Shown here: in pieces, positions 37,075-44,992 of the stretch
How positions within the stretch are numbered: position 1 is the stretch's first letter
Layout of the letters: each line of letters begins with the position of its first letter
Assembly: GCF_000422645.1 (NCBI RefSeq)
Contig: NZ_AUGL01000014.1
Span: forward strand, 1-64,000
DNA from: Ferrimonas futtsuensis DSM 18154
Lineage (GTDB): Bacteria; Pseudomonadota; Gammaproteobacteria; Enterobacterales; Shewanellaceae
DNA: 64,000 bases
Direction of reading: 5' to 3'
Notes under the pieces: model-generated
What the model was told of the DNA's origin: nothing
The model's database searches: none
What the model saw: the letters and a program-made list of their open reading frames with translations, nothing else
Position numbers and translations under genes: made by a program

Positions 37075-37935
37075 ATGCTCAAAGTCGAACTTTTGGAGAG
37101 TTTCATCGCCGTTGCCGAGTGCGGCAACATGTCCAAGGCGGCCGAAAAGGTGTGCCGGACCCAGTCGGCGCTGAGCTTGCAGATTAAGAAGCTCGAAGAG
37201 AGTGTCGGTCAGATGCTGTTGGACAGAGATAACCGCGGCGTTACCCTCACCGAAGCCGGTGAAAAGCTGTTGAACTACGCCTACAAAATGGTGCAGCTCA
37301 ATATGCAGGCGTTGGACGATCTCAAAGAGGAAACCAAGCAGATCATCCGCCTCGGTGTGCCCACGGATTACGTGAAGTGGTATCTGGAGTCCGGCCTGAT
37401 TGAGTTCATTCGCGAGTTCACCAACCTGCAACTGGTGATCGATACTGACGTGTCCGGCAACCTGTTCAAGCGCCTGGGCAATGGCGAATTTGACGCCATC
37501 ATCGCCACTCACTGGCACCCCCAGGCCCACGGCGAACTGCTGTTTGAGCGCCGCTTCGTCTGGGCCGCCGCCAAAAACGGCAACTCCCACCAACGCAGCA
37601 CCATCCCCATGGCACTGTACCCGGAGAACTGCCCCATCCGTGCCCAGGTGTTTGCCAACCACAACATCTCCATGCGCCCCATCAACGTGCTGCTCTCCAC
37701 CCCCTCTCCCCAGGCTCTGTGCATGGCGGTAGAGGATGATCTCTGCATCGCCCCCATCGCCGAGTTCCGGATCAGCGACAAGATGCAGGTACTGGATGCC
37801 GAGGAGCATAAGCTGCCCAAATTGCCGATGTTCAATGAGTCCTTCTATGTGAATCCGTCGGCAGAATCCAAGGCATTGGAGCAGTTACGTGGCCTGCTGA
37901 AGGCCAACCTCAGCAAGATGGTGATTCAGCACTGA
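37075..37935 (+). CDS. LysR-family transcriptional regulator (LysR1)
   Basis: A 286-residue LysR regulator with an N-terminal winged HTH (AECGNMSKAAEKVCRTQSAL, residues 13-32, then LDRDNRGVTLTEAGEKLLNY) and a periplasmic-binding-protein-like effector domain from about 90. GGAG precedes the ATG. It has its own terminator and lies between the two tetR paralogues. The target is unknown. Confidence 0.92.
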   Translation: MLKVELLESFIAVAECGNMSKAAEKVCRTQSALSLQIKKLEESVGQMLLDRDNRGVTLTEAGEKLLNYAYKMVQLNMQALDDLKEETKQIIRLGVPTDYVKWYLESGLIEFIREFTNLQLVIDTDVSGNLFKRLGNGEFDAIIATHWHPQAHGELLFERRFVWAAAKNGNSHQRSTIPMALYPENCPIRAQVFANHNISMRPINVLLSTPSPQALCMAVEDDLCIAPIAEFRISDKMQVLDAEEHKLPKLPMFNESFYVNPSAESKALEQLRGLLKANLSKMVIQH

Positions 37936-37950
37936 ATTCAATGTTAAGAA

Positions 37951-37977
37951 AGGCCGGTGGAGACACCGGCCTTTTTC
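37951..37977 (+). terminator. Terminator after LysR1
   Basis: AGGCCGGTG and CACCGGCCT form a 9-bp stem with a GAGA tetraloop, followed by TTTTT. Confidence 0.95.
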
Positions 37978-37999
37978 GTTGAATCTGACAAACCGCGAG

Positions 38000-38665
38000 C
38001 TACTGACCAACGGCCAGGGTGCTCTCGTAGGGATCTGCCGCAGAGAATTCACTGACAAGCCACTGGGTCAGCTCCTCTCTGGAAGGGCGTACTTCGGCTT
38101 CCAACTCCAACAAGCTAGCCACAGACTCAACCAGCGACACGTACCCTTCCAGCGCCTCCAGGCTTCGGCTGCTATCCGGTAGATGATGGTCATTGGCTAT
38201 CCATTTATACAGTTCCAACATGCCCGCCAGTTTGGGCGAAATCAGCATCTTCAGCAGATAGGTCAGGTAATCGTTGTAGTTGGCCAAGGAGCGCAGATAG
38301 CGCCTGGATGTTTCCGCCGAGGCAGAAAAGATCAGCGCGTCACCGGGCACCAGCTGGTGCAGAGGAAAACGGCCCATCACCTGAGCTTCATAGGCCACCC
38401 AACAGGCATGATAGAGCAGCGCCCTGGCTGGCTGACGATGCAGGCGATAGGAGTACTCCAAGTGCTTGAAGTGGGAGTAGAGTTCGCTGTCGGCGATGGA
38501 AAGACGCAGGTCGTCATCACTGAAGAAGACACGCTCGACCCGATGCTCACAAACATCCGGCTGGGCAGCCAGAATGGAACGACTGAGGCGATACGCCTCC
38601 TGTCCCTGAATCAGCTCACGGGCGACGGCGCACAGCGCCCTTCTCTCTCGGAGTCCAGACAACAT
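38000..38665 (-). CDS. Diverged TetR-family paralogue (TetR2)
   Basis: A 221-residue protein with no obvious HTH by eye, but it can be aligned end to end with the TetR at 36326-36964: VERVFFSDDDLRLSIADSEL with VYNHFPSEADLVVAVATAEF, LLYHACWVAYEAQVMGRF with FLYHHCWRMREVLCNDRF, SLANYNDYLTYLL with AFADYNDWNQRVM, and RPSREELTQWL with IPSRDELGLWL. The recognition-helix region has changed strongly, so its DNA target must differ or be lost. I choose the ATG at 38665 (AGAGG upstream); a GTG at 38746 gives 248 residues. A GGAA-N4-TTCC site lies about 90 bp upstream. Confidence 0.72.
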   Translation of the reverse strand: MLSGLRERRALCAVARELIQGQEAYRLSRSILAAQPDVCEHRVERVFFSDDDLRLSIADSELYSHFKHLEYSYRLHRQPARALLYHACWVAYEAQVMGRFPLHQLVPGDALIFSASAETSRRYLRSLANYNDYLTYLLKMLISPKLAGMLELYKWIANDHHLPDSSRSLEALEGYVSLVESVASLLELEAEVRPSREELTQWLVSEFSAADPYESTLAVGQ

Positions 38666-38755
38666 ACCCACCTCTTGGCAAAGGGAAATGGCACTCCATG
38701 CGTTAACCAGGGTTCGCTCCGGGACCCCCAAGACAATGCCGCTCACCTTACCCGA

Positions 38756-38767
38756 GGAATCGTTTCC
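38756..38767. promoter_or_regulatory. GGAA-N4-TTCC site 1
   Basis: GGAATCGTTTCC, followed by a run of A. It is about 90 bp upstream of the tetR2 start and is one of four such dyads in the dddY region; probable operator of a local TetR or LysR protein. Confidence 0.5.
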
Positions 38768-38820
38768 AAAAAAAAATCGCAGCCACGTTTTGGCTCATTG
38801 ATCCCAGATGGCCGGTACAT

Positions 38821-38931
38821 AAAAAAGCCCCCACAACTGTGGGGGCCACCTAAGCAAATAGACACGAAACCTCATAGTCAATTAGCAGGGAGACGATGAT
38901 GAAACCTTGGCCTCGTGTCCGTTTCCGAGGC
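38821..38931 (-). ncRNA. Possible small RNA, unit 1
   Basis: On the minus strand a 110-base stretch begins at a small hairpin (GCCTCG/CGAGGC) and ends in GCCCCCACAACTGTGGGGGC plus six T, an excellent intrinsic terminator. It encodes no protein. A second copy with the same ends lies at 39058-39170. This is the look of tandem sRNA genes or 3'-UTR-derived RNAs; no promoter was identified with confidence. Confidence 0.4.
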
Positions 38932-38997
38932 GCGCAGGAGCACCCCGAAAACCCTCAAAAACTTTATTCAAACGACAATCATGACCAGCTTACCTAA

Positions 38998-39009
38998 GGA
39001 ACCGATTCC
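38998..39009. promoter_or_regulatory. GGAA-N4-TTCC site 2
   Basis: GGAACCGATTCC followed by a run of A, at the same place in repeat copy 2 as site 1 in copy 1. Confidence 0.5.
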
Positions 39010-39057
39010 AAAAAAAAGTGGGGGCCACGTTTTGGCTCATTGAGCACCAGTAAACAA

Positions 39058-39170
39058 CAAAAAAGCCCCCACAATTGTGGGGGCCACCTAAGCAGAAAGA
39101 CACGATGCCTTACAGTCAATAAGCAAAGAGATGATGATGAAACCATGGCCTCGTGTCTGTTTCCGGGGCG
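39058..39170 (-). ncRNA. Possible small RNA, unit 2, also porin terminator
   Basis: Second copy of the terminator-ending unit, starting about 25 bases after the porin stop codon. It ends in the perfect palindrome GCCCCCACAATTGTGGGGGC plus six T on the minus strand. It may be only the long 3' UTR and terminator of the porin mRNA, or be processed into a stable RNA. Confidence 0.42.
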
Positions 39171-39190
39171 GTTCAAAGCCGCCCCGGAAA
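39160..39190 (-). terminator. 12-bp perfect hairpin after porin stop codon
   Basis: TTTCCGGGGCGG (39160-39171) pairs fully with CCGCCCCGGAAA (39179-39190) around a 7-base loop, starting 5 bases after the porin stop. No T-tract follows, so it may protect the mRNA 3' end rather than terminate. Confidence 0.55.
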
Positions 39191-39194
39191 ACTC

Positions 39195-40310
39195 TTAGAA
39201 GTAGTATCCAAAGTTGATGTTGATGCGGTTGTCCCAACCGCTGTCGGTCTGAGCCAGACCCACGTGATCGTTCACCCCGGCGGCGTACATATTTTCGCCG
39301 GCAATAAAGTCGATGTAGGTGTAGGTGGCACCGGCGGAGATCGCCATACCGGTAACGTTCATCAGACTGTCGTCGTAGCTGGCATCATCGGTGTCCGGTG
39401 TCAGCATGCCGAAGTCGTTGTAGACGGTGATGCTGCCCCAGGAGGTGGGGAAGCTCTTGGCCAGGTTGACGGAGTAGATCTGAGCCTTGGAGGCCACTTC
39501 GTACTGCCAGGCGTAGGCAGATACGGCAATCTTGTTGGCATCGGCCGGGCTGTCGGCGTCGTACTCATACTGCATCGCCTGCAGCTGAAGCTTCCAGTCA
39601 CCGAACTTGGCGTCCATGTGCAAGGCAACGGCATAGCGATCGCCATTGTCACCGGTCTTGCTGTTGTAGATCTGACCCCACTCCAGAGAGCCACCCAGGG
39701 TTGCGCTGCCACCGTCATAATCCATGACGTACACCTGACGCAGGTTGATCTGGTTGGTCTCTTCGTTGTTGTACTCGGTGCCGTTCACCGTACCCTTGTA
39801 CAGATCGGTGGAGTAACGCTCGTTGCGAGAGGCGCTGTACTCGGCGTTCTTGAACAGGCCGATGTCGGTCTTCCACTGGCCGCCGTTGTAGTGGAAGGTG
39901 GCGCCCATGTCGTAGTCATCTTCAAAGCCCAGGTAGTAAGGCAGACCGAACCAGAAGCTGTTGGAGATGTAGCCCGGGTTACCGAAAGGCACGTTGGTCA
40001 GACCGAAGCGGCCCTGCCATTGATCATTGAAATCATAGTAGGCGTAGGCATAACGCAGGCTTTCCCAGCCATCGAAGAAACGGTACTCGGACGCCAGGCC
40101 AATGCCGTTGATCTCACCGTTGAATTTCAGGGCCAGCATGTCGAACTTGAAGTCGCCCATCTTGTCTTCAGAGGCGTCGCTGTAGCTCTTGTACTGGTAG
40201 TTGGCGCGAACGGTGCCGCCCACATCAATACCATCTTCCGCCATTGCCGCAGCGGAGCTGCCGGCCATCATGGCCGCAACGGCCATAGTCAACGCAGTAT
40301 TATATTTCAT
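39195..40310 (-). CDS. Outer-membrane porin of the DMSP/acrylate cluster
   Basis: A 371-residue beta-barrel protein with a signal peptide (MKYNTALTMAVAAMMAGSSA then AAMA) and a C-terminal aromatic residue (FGYYF*), the outer-membrane sorting signal. Strands alternate over the whole length, with many acidic and tyrosine residues, as in general or substrate-specific porins of Shewanella. It lies 143 bp after dddY on the same strand. A role in DMSP or acrylate entry is inferred from context only. Confidence 0.85.
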   Translation of the reverse strand: MKYNTALTMAVAAMMAGSSAAAMAEDGIDVGGTVRANYQYKSYSDASEDKMGDFKFDMLALKFNGEINGIGLASEYRFFDGWESLRYAYAYYDFNDQWQGRFGLTNVPFGNPGYISNSFWFGLPYYLGFEDDYDMGATFHYNGGQWKTDIGLFKNAEYSASRNERYSTDLYKGTVNGTEYNNEETNQINLRQVYVMDYDGGSATLGGSLEWGQIYNSKTGDNGDRYAVALHMDAKFGDWKLQLQAMQYEYDADSPADANKIAVSAYAWQYEVASKAQIYSVNLAKSFPTSWGSITVYNDFGMLTPDTDDASYDDSLMNVTGMAISAGATYTYIDFIAGENMYAAGVNDHVGLAQTDSGWDNRININFGYYF

Positions 40311-40415
40311 CGTTTCCTGTCCTATTTAATATCAGCAGGACACAGCTACCCCTGCCCTCTGCGGGGCATGTAAGTCAACTGGTCCGGAGTTTGGCCGCCA
40401 AAGCGGCCGAGATAT

Positions 40416-40441
40416 GGGCCGGTCTGGCGCCGGCCCTTTTT
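40416..40441 (+). terminator. Terminator-like hairpin between dddY and porin, T-tract on the plus strand
   Basis: GGGCCGG (40416-40422) and CCGGCCC (40430-40436) with TTTTT after it on the plus strand. The genes here run on the minus strand, so its T-tract faces the wrong way; it may block antisense transcripts or act as an mRNA-stabilising hairpin for dddY. Confidence 0.5.
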
Positions 40442-40453
40442 ATCAGCTGGTTA

Positions 40454-41713
40454 TCAGTACTTGGTCTTGGTCAGATCGCAGCGGAACTTCTCACCACGCA
40501 TGGCTGGCGTGTTGGGACGTTCGGAGGACTCACACAGACGGGTCGTACCATAGTCATTACGCTTGTCGTGGGCGTTGGAGCGAGCCCAGACAGTCACGAT
40601 CGCCTTCTCTTCAGGCTTGGCGTGACAGTTGGCACCGTTGTAGTTAAACGCATGGATGGTGTTCTGGTGGAAGTAGGCCAGATCATCATGCTTGGGCGAG
40701 GTGTTGGCCCAGAACCAGGGCTCATTCGGCATGCCGGCGTCAAACTCCACCTCACGAATGGTCTCGTTCTCGCTGATGGTTTTCACCAGGGGGCTGTCCT
40801 CACGCACGGCGAAGTTCTGGAACTCGTCGGCACAGGCTGGCTCACGCATGGTGTAGTAGATCTCGGAGATCGCATGGTTGTGATAGGGGTAGAAGGAGTC
40901 GATGCGCTGGGTCACCATGCCCACTTCGGCACCCACCTTCTCATTGTTGATCTCGTCGATGCGCAACAGGCCCCAGTGGCCGAACACCTCGGCGTAGGCG
41001 TAGTTGCCACGAGTCTTGGTGAAGTTCCGCTTGTTACGCTCGCTGTCTTCGGCGTACATGGGGAACCATCCCACGGAGGCCCACAGGTTTGGCAGGGCGT
41101 TGGCGCTGATATCGAATGGGAAGGCATCAGGCAGTTTGATGTCGTCTCCGGTCACCATCTTGGAGAAGTTCTTGGTGAACTCGCGACCGTACTCCTTCAC
41201 CTCTTTGTTGGTGACCTTCTTGTCGAAGAACTCCTGGAAGGTGGTGCGTTTCAGCCACTTGGCCACGGGAGAGTTTTTCTCCAGCTCGCCACCCGGGCTG
41301 TAGATCCAGTTGACGTCCTCGCGGGCGCCGAAACAGGCTTTGGCCTTATCCGGATTGTTGATCACCGCGTAGATGTGCTTGACCATCAGTTTCATGTCAC
41401 GACGGTCCATGATGCACATGTACTGCGGCCCTTCCAGATCCTGAGTGTTGGTCTGGAACATGCTGCGATCAGAGTTGCGGCAATTACCGTCGCTGGTACT
41501 CAGTGCTACCGCGTAACCCTCGAGATATTTCAGGGTTTCGTCCCACAACATGTCGACGTATTTTTGATCTTTCTTGGAATAAGTGGCGGTTTCGCCAAGA
41601 CATTTGAACTCGGCGTTCATAATTTCTTCTTTATCCAGAAAATCGGGAATGTTAGCAGCCATAGCTGAATTGGCAACCAACAACCCAGCAATCAAAGCAG
41701 AGTTTTTCATCAT
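40454..41713 (-). CDS. dddY: Periplasmic DMSP lyase DddY
   Basis: A 419-residue secreted protein (signal peptide ending NSAMA) that matches DddY in length and active site. DddY cleaves dimethylsulfoniopropionate to dimethyl sulfide and acrylate in the periplasm. The motif YPYHNHAISEIYY (residues 275-287) carries the metal ligands His280 and Glu284 and the catalytic-base candidate Tyr286; the third metal histidine is His354 in NTIHAFNYNG. The spacing equals that of characterised DddY (His265, Glu269, Tyr271, His338 in an Acinetobacter enzyme, from memory). Six or more cysteines suggest disulfides. It sits between a tetraheme cytochrome and a porin, downstream of a flavoprotein reductase. Confidence 0.88.
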   Translation of the reverse strand: MMKNSALIAGLLVANSAMAANIPDFLDKEEIMNAEFKCLGETATYSKKDQKYVDMLWDETLKYLEGYAVALSTSDGNCRNSDRSMFQTNTQDLEGPQYMCIMDRRDMKLMVKHIYAVINNPDKAKACFGAREDVNWIYSPGGELEKNSPVAKWLKRTTFQEFFDKKVTNKEVKEYGREFTKNFSKMVTGDDIKLPDAFPFDISANALPNLWASVGWFPMYAEDSERNKRNFTKTRGNYAYAEVFGHWGLLRIDEINNEKVGAEVGMVTQRIDSFYPYHNHAISEIYYTMREPACADEFQNFAVREDSPLVKTISENETIREVEFDAGMPNEPWFWANTSPKHDDLAYFHQNTIHAFNYNGANCHAKPEEKAIVTVWARSNAHDKRNDYGTTRLCESSERPNTPAMRGEKFRCDLTKTKY

Positions 41714-41747
41714 TTATGTCCAGAGATGGTTTTAATCTTTTAAAATA

Positions 41748-41804
41748 AAGCGGGCAGAATCGGTGGGAAAATGACTTGGAAGTCCGTTTTGATTCTGCCC
41801 GCTT
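41748..41804 (-). terminator. Long 14-bp hairpin between cytochrome and dddY
   Basis: AAGCGGGCAGAATC (41748-41761) pairs fully with GATTCTGCCCGCTT (41791-41804), with TATTTT following on the minus strand. The 29-base loop is unusually long for a simple terminator. It could partly end the reductase-cytochrome message or stabilise its 3' end, giving dddY a different level. Confidence 0.65.
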
Positions 41805-41840
41805 AATAGGCTTTATTATATTTTTAATTAAGCAGCTTTT

Positions 41841-42242
41841 TTACTGCTTATGCTTGGTAAACTTGAAAGTGTGACAGTCGTTACACAGTGGCTGTTTGGC
41901 TTCGTGCTCACCGTGGCACACGGTGCAAGGCGTCTCTTTGCCGTAGTGCAGGTTGTTGTGAGGGTTCTGCCACAGCTCCTCCTGATCCTTACGAGCGGTC
42001 TTCTTCGCCAGCTTGTCCACCTTGTGGCACTTCAGGCAGGCGTCATCCGCAGGACGAACCGAGGGCGCGTTGGTGCCGTGACACACCTTACAGTTGTCCT
42101 TCTTGTAGAACTTCTGGTGGTAGGTGCGACCGTCCATCATACCTTGATCGGTCAGGGAAGCATCAGCCTTGATCTCAGCAGCAACGTGAGTACTTGCCAG
42201 CAGAGCAGCAACAGCGGCCAGGGTCATTAACTTTTTCATCAT
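41841..42242 (-). CDS. Small periplasmic tetraheme cytochrome c of the DMSP/acrylate cluster
   Basis: A 133-residue secreted protein (signal KLMTLAAVAALLASTHVAA) with four haem motifs, CKVCH, CLKCH, CTVCH and CNDCH, and additional histidines for bis-His ligation. It resembles the tetraheme domain of flavocytochrome c3 and the partner cytochrome of methacrylate reductase. It is 27 bp after the flavoprotein gene and should be its electron donor, fed by a CymA-like quinol dehydrogenase. Confidence 0.92.
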   Translation of the reverse strand: MMKKLMTLAAVAALLASTHVAAEIKADASLTDQGMMDGRTYHQKFYKKDNCKVCHGTNAPSVRPADDACLKCHKVDKLAKKTARKDQEELWQNPHNNLHYGKETPCTVCHGEHEAKQPLCNDCHTFKFTKHKQ

Positions 42243-42269
42243 CTAATCCTCATTAATTCCGTTATTGAC

Positions 42270-43793
42270 TCAGGCGCCCATGATGCTGCGAGCAGCAGTC
42301 ATGCCCATCACCATACAATCTGGAATGGAGCAGCTACCCAGACGGCTCACACCGTGCATACCACCGGCCACTTCGCCCGCGGCATACAGACCTTCGATGC
42401 GCTGACCGGTGAAGGAGTCTTTCACCTCGGCCTTGGTGTTGATCTGAACACCGCCCTGGCAGTAGTGAACCTTGGGCCACAGACGAACCACGGTGAAGGG
42501 CGCTTTCAGGTACTTACCTTTGGCTTTGCCCATGTTCTTACCGAACTGCTCGTCGTTACCGCTCTTCACATAGCCGTTGTACTCTTCAATCTGCTCCTGC
42601 AGAGGCTTCAGAGGCACGTCGAAGTGCTTGGCCAGAGCTTCCAGAGAGTCGAACTTCCAGCCTACGCCGTACTTCAGTACCTTCTTACAGTTGGGGTGCT
42701 GCTTGGCGTGCTCGTAGCTGGTGATCATGATCGGAGGCAGAGGCTTGCCTTCAGCATCACGACAGGCCAGTTCGGCGTCGGCACGGGTCTTACGGTCAGC
42801 GATTTCGTTCATGAAACGCTTACCGGTCATGCGGTTAACCGCAATGGAGTGGGGGAAGTTGAAGATGGAGTAGTTGGACACATAGCCGAAACCACCCTCA
42901 TCCGGGGACGCCCAGGGACCGGACTGGATGTGCGCCATGTGCACAGGGATGGCACCCAGACGGAACATCTCGAACATGCCTTCACCGGTGGCACCCTTGG
43001 CGTTGGTACAACCCACTTCGGCGGTCAGAGTCGGATCCTGAGCCATACGCAGGTCGACGTTCTGAGCGAAACCACCGGTGGCCATGATCACACCGCGGGT
43101 GGCGCGAACGTTGATCTCTTTCTCCACACCGGCATCTTCATCTTCGAAGTAGTACCCCTGGTTCAGGCGCACACCGACAACCTTGCCAGCGTCATCCAGG
43201 ATGAAACCGTTGAACTTGGTGCGAGGCACCATGTTCACGCCCATCTTGCGGCACTCATGCAGCAGAGGCTGGGTAATACCGGCGCCACAGCTGACGGTGG
43301 TCTGGTAGGTACGAGGTACGGAGTGGCCACCCAGCTGCTGCAGGTAGGGGTGGAACACGGCACCGGCGTCGATGGTCATCTGCAGCGCTTCCATGGCGTG
43401 AGACGCCACGTGACGCAGCAGAGCTTCATCGGCAATACCACGACCGGCTTTCAACTGGTCATTCACCATGCGTTCTACTGAATCTTCAACGCCCTTCTCT
43501 TTCTGCATGGGCGTTTGAGGCGCAGCGAACAGACCACCGTTAATGGCGGAGTTACCGCCGAAAACAGGCATCTTTTCGAAGATGGTGACTGACTTACAGC
43601 CTTGACGGGCCGCTTCGATGCCTGCGGCCAGGCCGGCGAAACCGGAGCCGATGATGGCGATTTCTACAGTCTCATCCCACTTCACACCTTTGGCGCTGAC
43701 AGACGTTGCCATGGCAGGCGCGGCCATTACGGCACCGGCTGCACCCAGCCCCTTAATGAAATTACGACGTCCGAGCAGATTAACTTTACTCAT
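42270..43793 (-). CDS. Tat-exported flavoprotein reductase, probable acrylate (2-enoate) reductase
   Basis: A 507-residue periplasmic flavoprotein. The Tat motif GRRNFIKG has its arginines at 9-10; FAD is bound by GSGFAG (49-54) and GGNSAINGG (79-87). Active-site elements of flavocytochrome c fumarate reductase are present: GKRFMNE (Arg326, the proton-donor position), HYCQGG (His443) and GGMHGVSRLG (His480, Arg484). So it should reduce an activated C=C bond. Neighbouring dddY makes acrylate in the same compartment, and periplasmic acrylate and methacrylate reductases of this family are known, so acrylate is the best guess; fumarate, urocanate or cinnamates remain possible. It heads the minus-strand series reductase-cytochrome-dddY-porin. 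Confidence 0.85.
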   Translation of the reverse strand: MSKVNLLGRRNFIKGLGAAGAVMAAPAMATSVSAKGVKWDETVEIAIIGSGFAGLAAGIEAARQGCKSVTIFEKMPVFGGNSAINGGLFAAPQTPMQKEKGVEDSVERMVNDQLKAGRGIADEALLRHVASHAMEALQMTIDAGAVFHPYLQQLGGHSVPRTYQTTVSCGAGITQPLLHECRKMGVNMVPRTKFNGFILDDAGKVVGVRLNQGYYFEDEDAGVEKEINVRATRGVIMATGGFAQNVDLRMAQDPTLTAEVGCTNAKGATGEGMFEMFRLGAIPVHMAHIQSGPWASPDEGGFGYVSNYSIFNFPHSIAVNRMTGKRFMNEIADRKTRADAELACRDAEGKPLPPIMITSYEHAKQHPNCKKVLKYGVGWKFDSLEALAKHFDVPLKPLQEQIEEYNGYVKSGNDEQFGKNMGKAKGKYLKAPFTVVRLWPKVHYCQGGVQINTKAEVKDSFTGQRIEGLYAAGEVAGGMHGVSRLGSCSIPDCMVMGMTAARSIMGA

Positions 43794-43837
43794 CTGGTTC
43801 TCACCCTTGTTTGGTTATCTCGGGGCCAGTGTAAAAG

Positions 43838-43851
43838 TGGAACCAGTTCCA
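43838..43851. promoter_or_regulatory. GGAA-N4-TTCC site 3, perfect dyad before reductase
   Basis: TGGAACCAGTTCCA is a perfect 6+2+6 palindrome. It lies 45 bp upstream of the reductase start codon, where it would overlap the promoter or the early transcript. Likely repressor site. Confidence 0.62.
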
Positions 43852-43951
43852 AAACGGGAGGATCTGTCATTTCTTAATAAAAGAGTTTGAACCTTTTGAA
43901 AAATAGAGAGACCAATCAAATTTATAAAAGGAATATATATATTTCATCGTC

Positions 43952-43971
43952 TTTTGGAAATCGTTCCAAAA
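43952..43971. promoter_or_regulatory. GGAA-N4-TTCC site 4, extended dyad between reductase and LysR2
   Basis: TTTTGGAA and TTCCAAAA flank ATCG, giving an 8+4+8 dyad. It lies about 160 bp before the reductase start and 95 bp before the divergent lysR gene. A TATATATAT stretch lies about 20 bp on the reductase side and could be the -10 region. A further inverted pair TCAGGT/ACCTGA follows at 43978-44000. Confidence 0.62.
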
Positions 43972-44065
43972 TGAATATCAGGTCATATTTCCCCACCTGA
44001 AAAGAATCATTACTTTCTATCGCCTGATATTGTGTCGTTAACAAGACTCAAAATAACGGAAGACA

Positions 44066-44992
44066 ATGGAACTAGAAGAGTTGTACCGGCGCGACCTCAG
44101 TCTGCTTGTCGCCCTTCAGGTACTGATTGAGGAGGGCAGCGTTACCCGGGCCGCCAAACGTCTGCATCTGAGTCAGTCCGCCACCAGCCGGGTGCTGGCC
44201 AGGCTAAGAGAGATGCTGGGGGATCCGCTGTTTACCCGGGTAGGCACCCGACTGCAGCCCACTCAATTTGCCCTGGATTGCCAGCATAAGTTGCAGGCGC
44301 CCATTACTGAGCTGAGTCATCTGCTCTCCCCCAGGGTATTCGACCCGGCGCAGTGCCGACAGACCTTTACCATTGCGGTGACCGACTTTGCCCTGCAGGC
44401 ACTGATGCCCGCCATCCTGGAAAAGCTCTACTCCCAGGCGCCGGGGGTAAACCTGGAGGTGCTGCCGGTCCAGCACCGGGATCTGAAAACCCAGCTAGGC
44501 AGTGAAGGGGTGGACCTGGCCATCTGCCGGGCTCCGGGGAAGAGCGCTCCGGTTATCAGCCGCAATTTGGGGCTGGTCGGTCTACGGGCAGTGGTGGCCA
44601 AGCAGCATCCCCTGGCCGATGCCGCTCTCGAACCTGAGCACTTCAGAGAATACCCGTCAGCCGTAGTGGCAGTGAGTGACGGCGTAAAGGCGTTGATGGA
44701 CGATGCCATGGCGGGCCTCGGCGGCCACAGAATGCTGCTGCGCACCCCAAGCCTGGGCAATGCCCTGGCACTGCTCAAACATCAGCCTTTGTTGCTGACC
44801 CTGCCCTCGGGGCTGGCCGAACAGGCGGGAGAACAACATGATCTGGTGGTCAAGCCCCTGCCCTTCCCCCTCCCCCCCATCGACTACCACCTGTTCTGGC
44901 ACTCCCGCACCGGTGAGGATCCGGCCCAGTGCTGGCTCAGAGAGCTGATCAGCGACGCCACCTCTCCCCTGCTGGATGGTCAGTTGAGTTAG
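44066..44992 (+). CDS. LysR-family regulator divergent from the reductase operon (LysR2)
   Basis: A 308-residue LysR regulator with an N-terminal HTH (SVTRAAKRLHLSQSATSRVL, residues 26-45) and an effector domain from about 95. Its place, divergent from the reductase-cytochrome-dddY operon with a 272-bp shared promoter region, is typical of a LysR activator of that operon. The co-inducer could be acrylate or DMSP; DddR-type regulators in other bacteria also use such signals. This link is inferred from position. Confidence 0.9.
   Translation: MELEELYRRDLSLLVALQVLIEEGSVTRAAKRLHLSQSATSRVLARLREMLGDPLFTRVGTRLQPTQFALDCQHKLQAPITELSHLLSPRVFDPAQCRQTFTIAVTDFALQALMPAILEKLYSQAPGVNLEVLPVQHRDLKTQLGSEGVDLAICRAPGKSAPVISRNLGLVGLRAVVAKQHPLADAALEPEHFREYPSAVVAVSDGVKALMDDAMAGLGGHRMLLRTPSLGNALALLKHQPLLLTLPSGLAEQAGEQHDLVVKPLPFPLPPIDYHLFWHSRTGEDPAQCWLRELISDATSPLLDGQLS

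Larger units (their letters stand above)
38747..39171. repeat. Tandem duplication of a 185-bp non-coding unit
   Basis: Copy 1 (38747-38932) and copy 2 (38989-39171) share the same order of elements: CTTACC, a GGAA-N4-TTCC site followed by eight or nine A, GCCACGTTTTGGCTCATTGA, an A-tract and a C5/G5 palindrome, CCACCTAAGCA, GATGATGAAACC, and TGGCCTCGTGTC plus GTTTCCG. The offset is 238-242 bp. They have diverged at many positions, so the duplication is not recent. The unit fills the gap between tetR2 and the porin gene. Confidence 0.88.

Noticed and set aside
40454-41713. Assignment of the DddY-like protein as an unknown cupin
   Set aside because: The YPYHNHAISEIYY motif with the distant histidine at matching spacing, the length and the signal peptide fit DddY rather than small cupin lyases.
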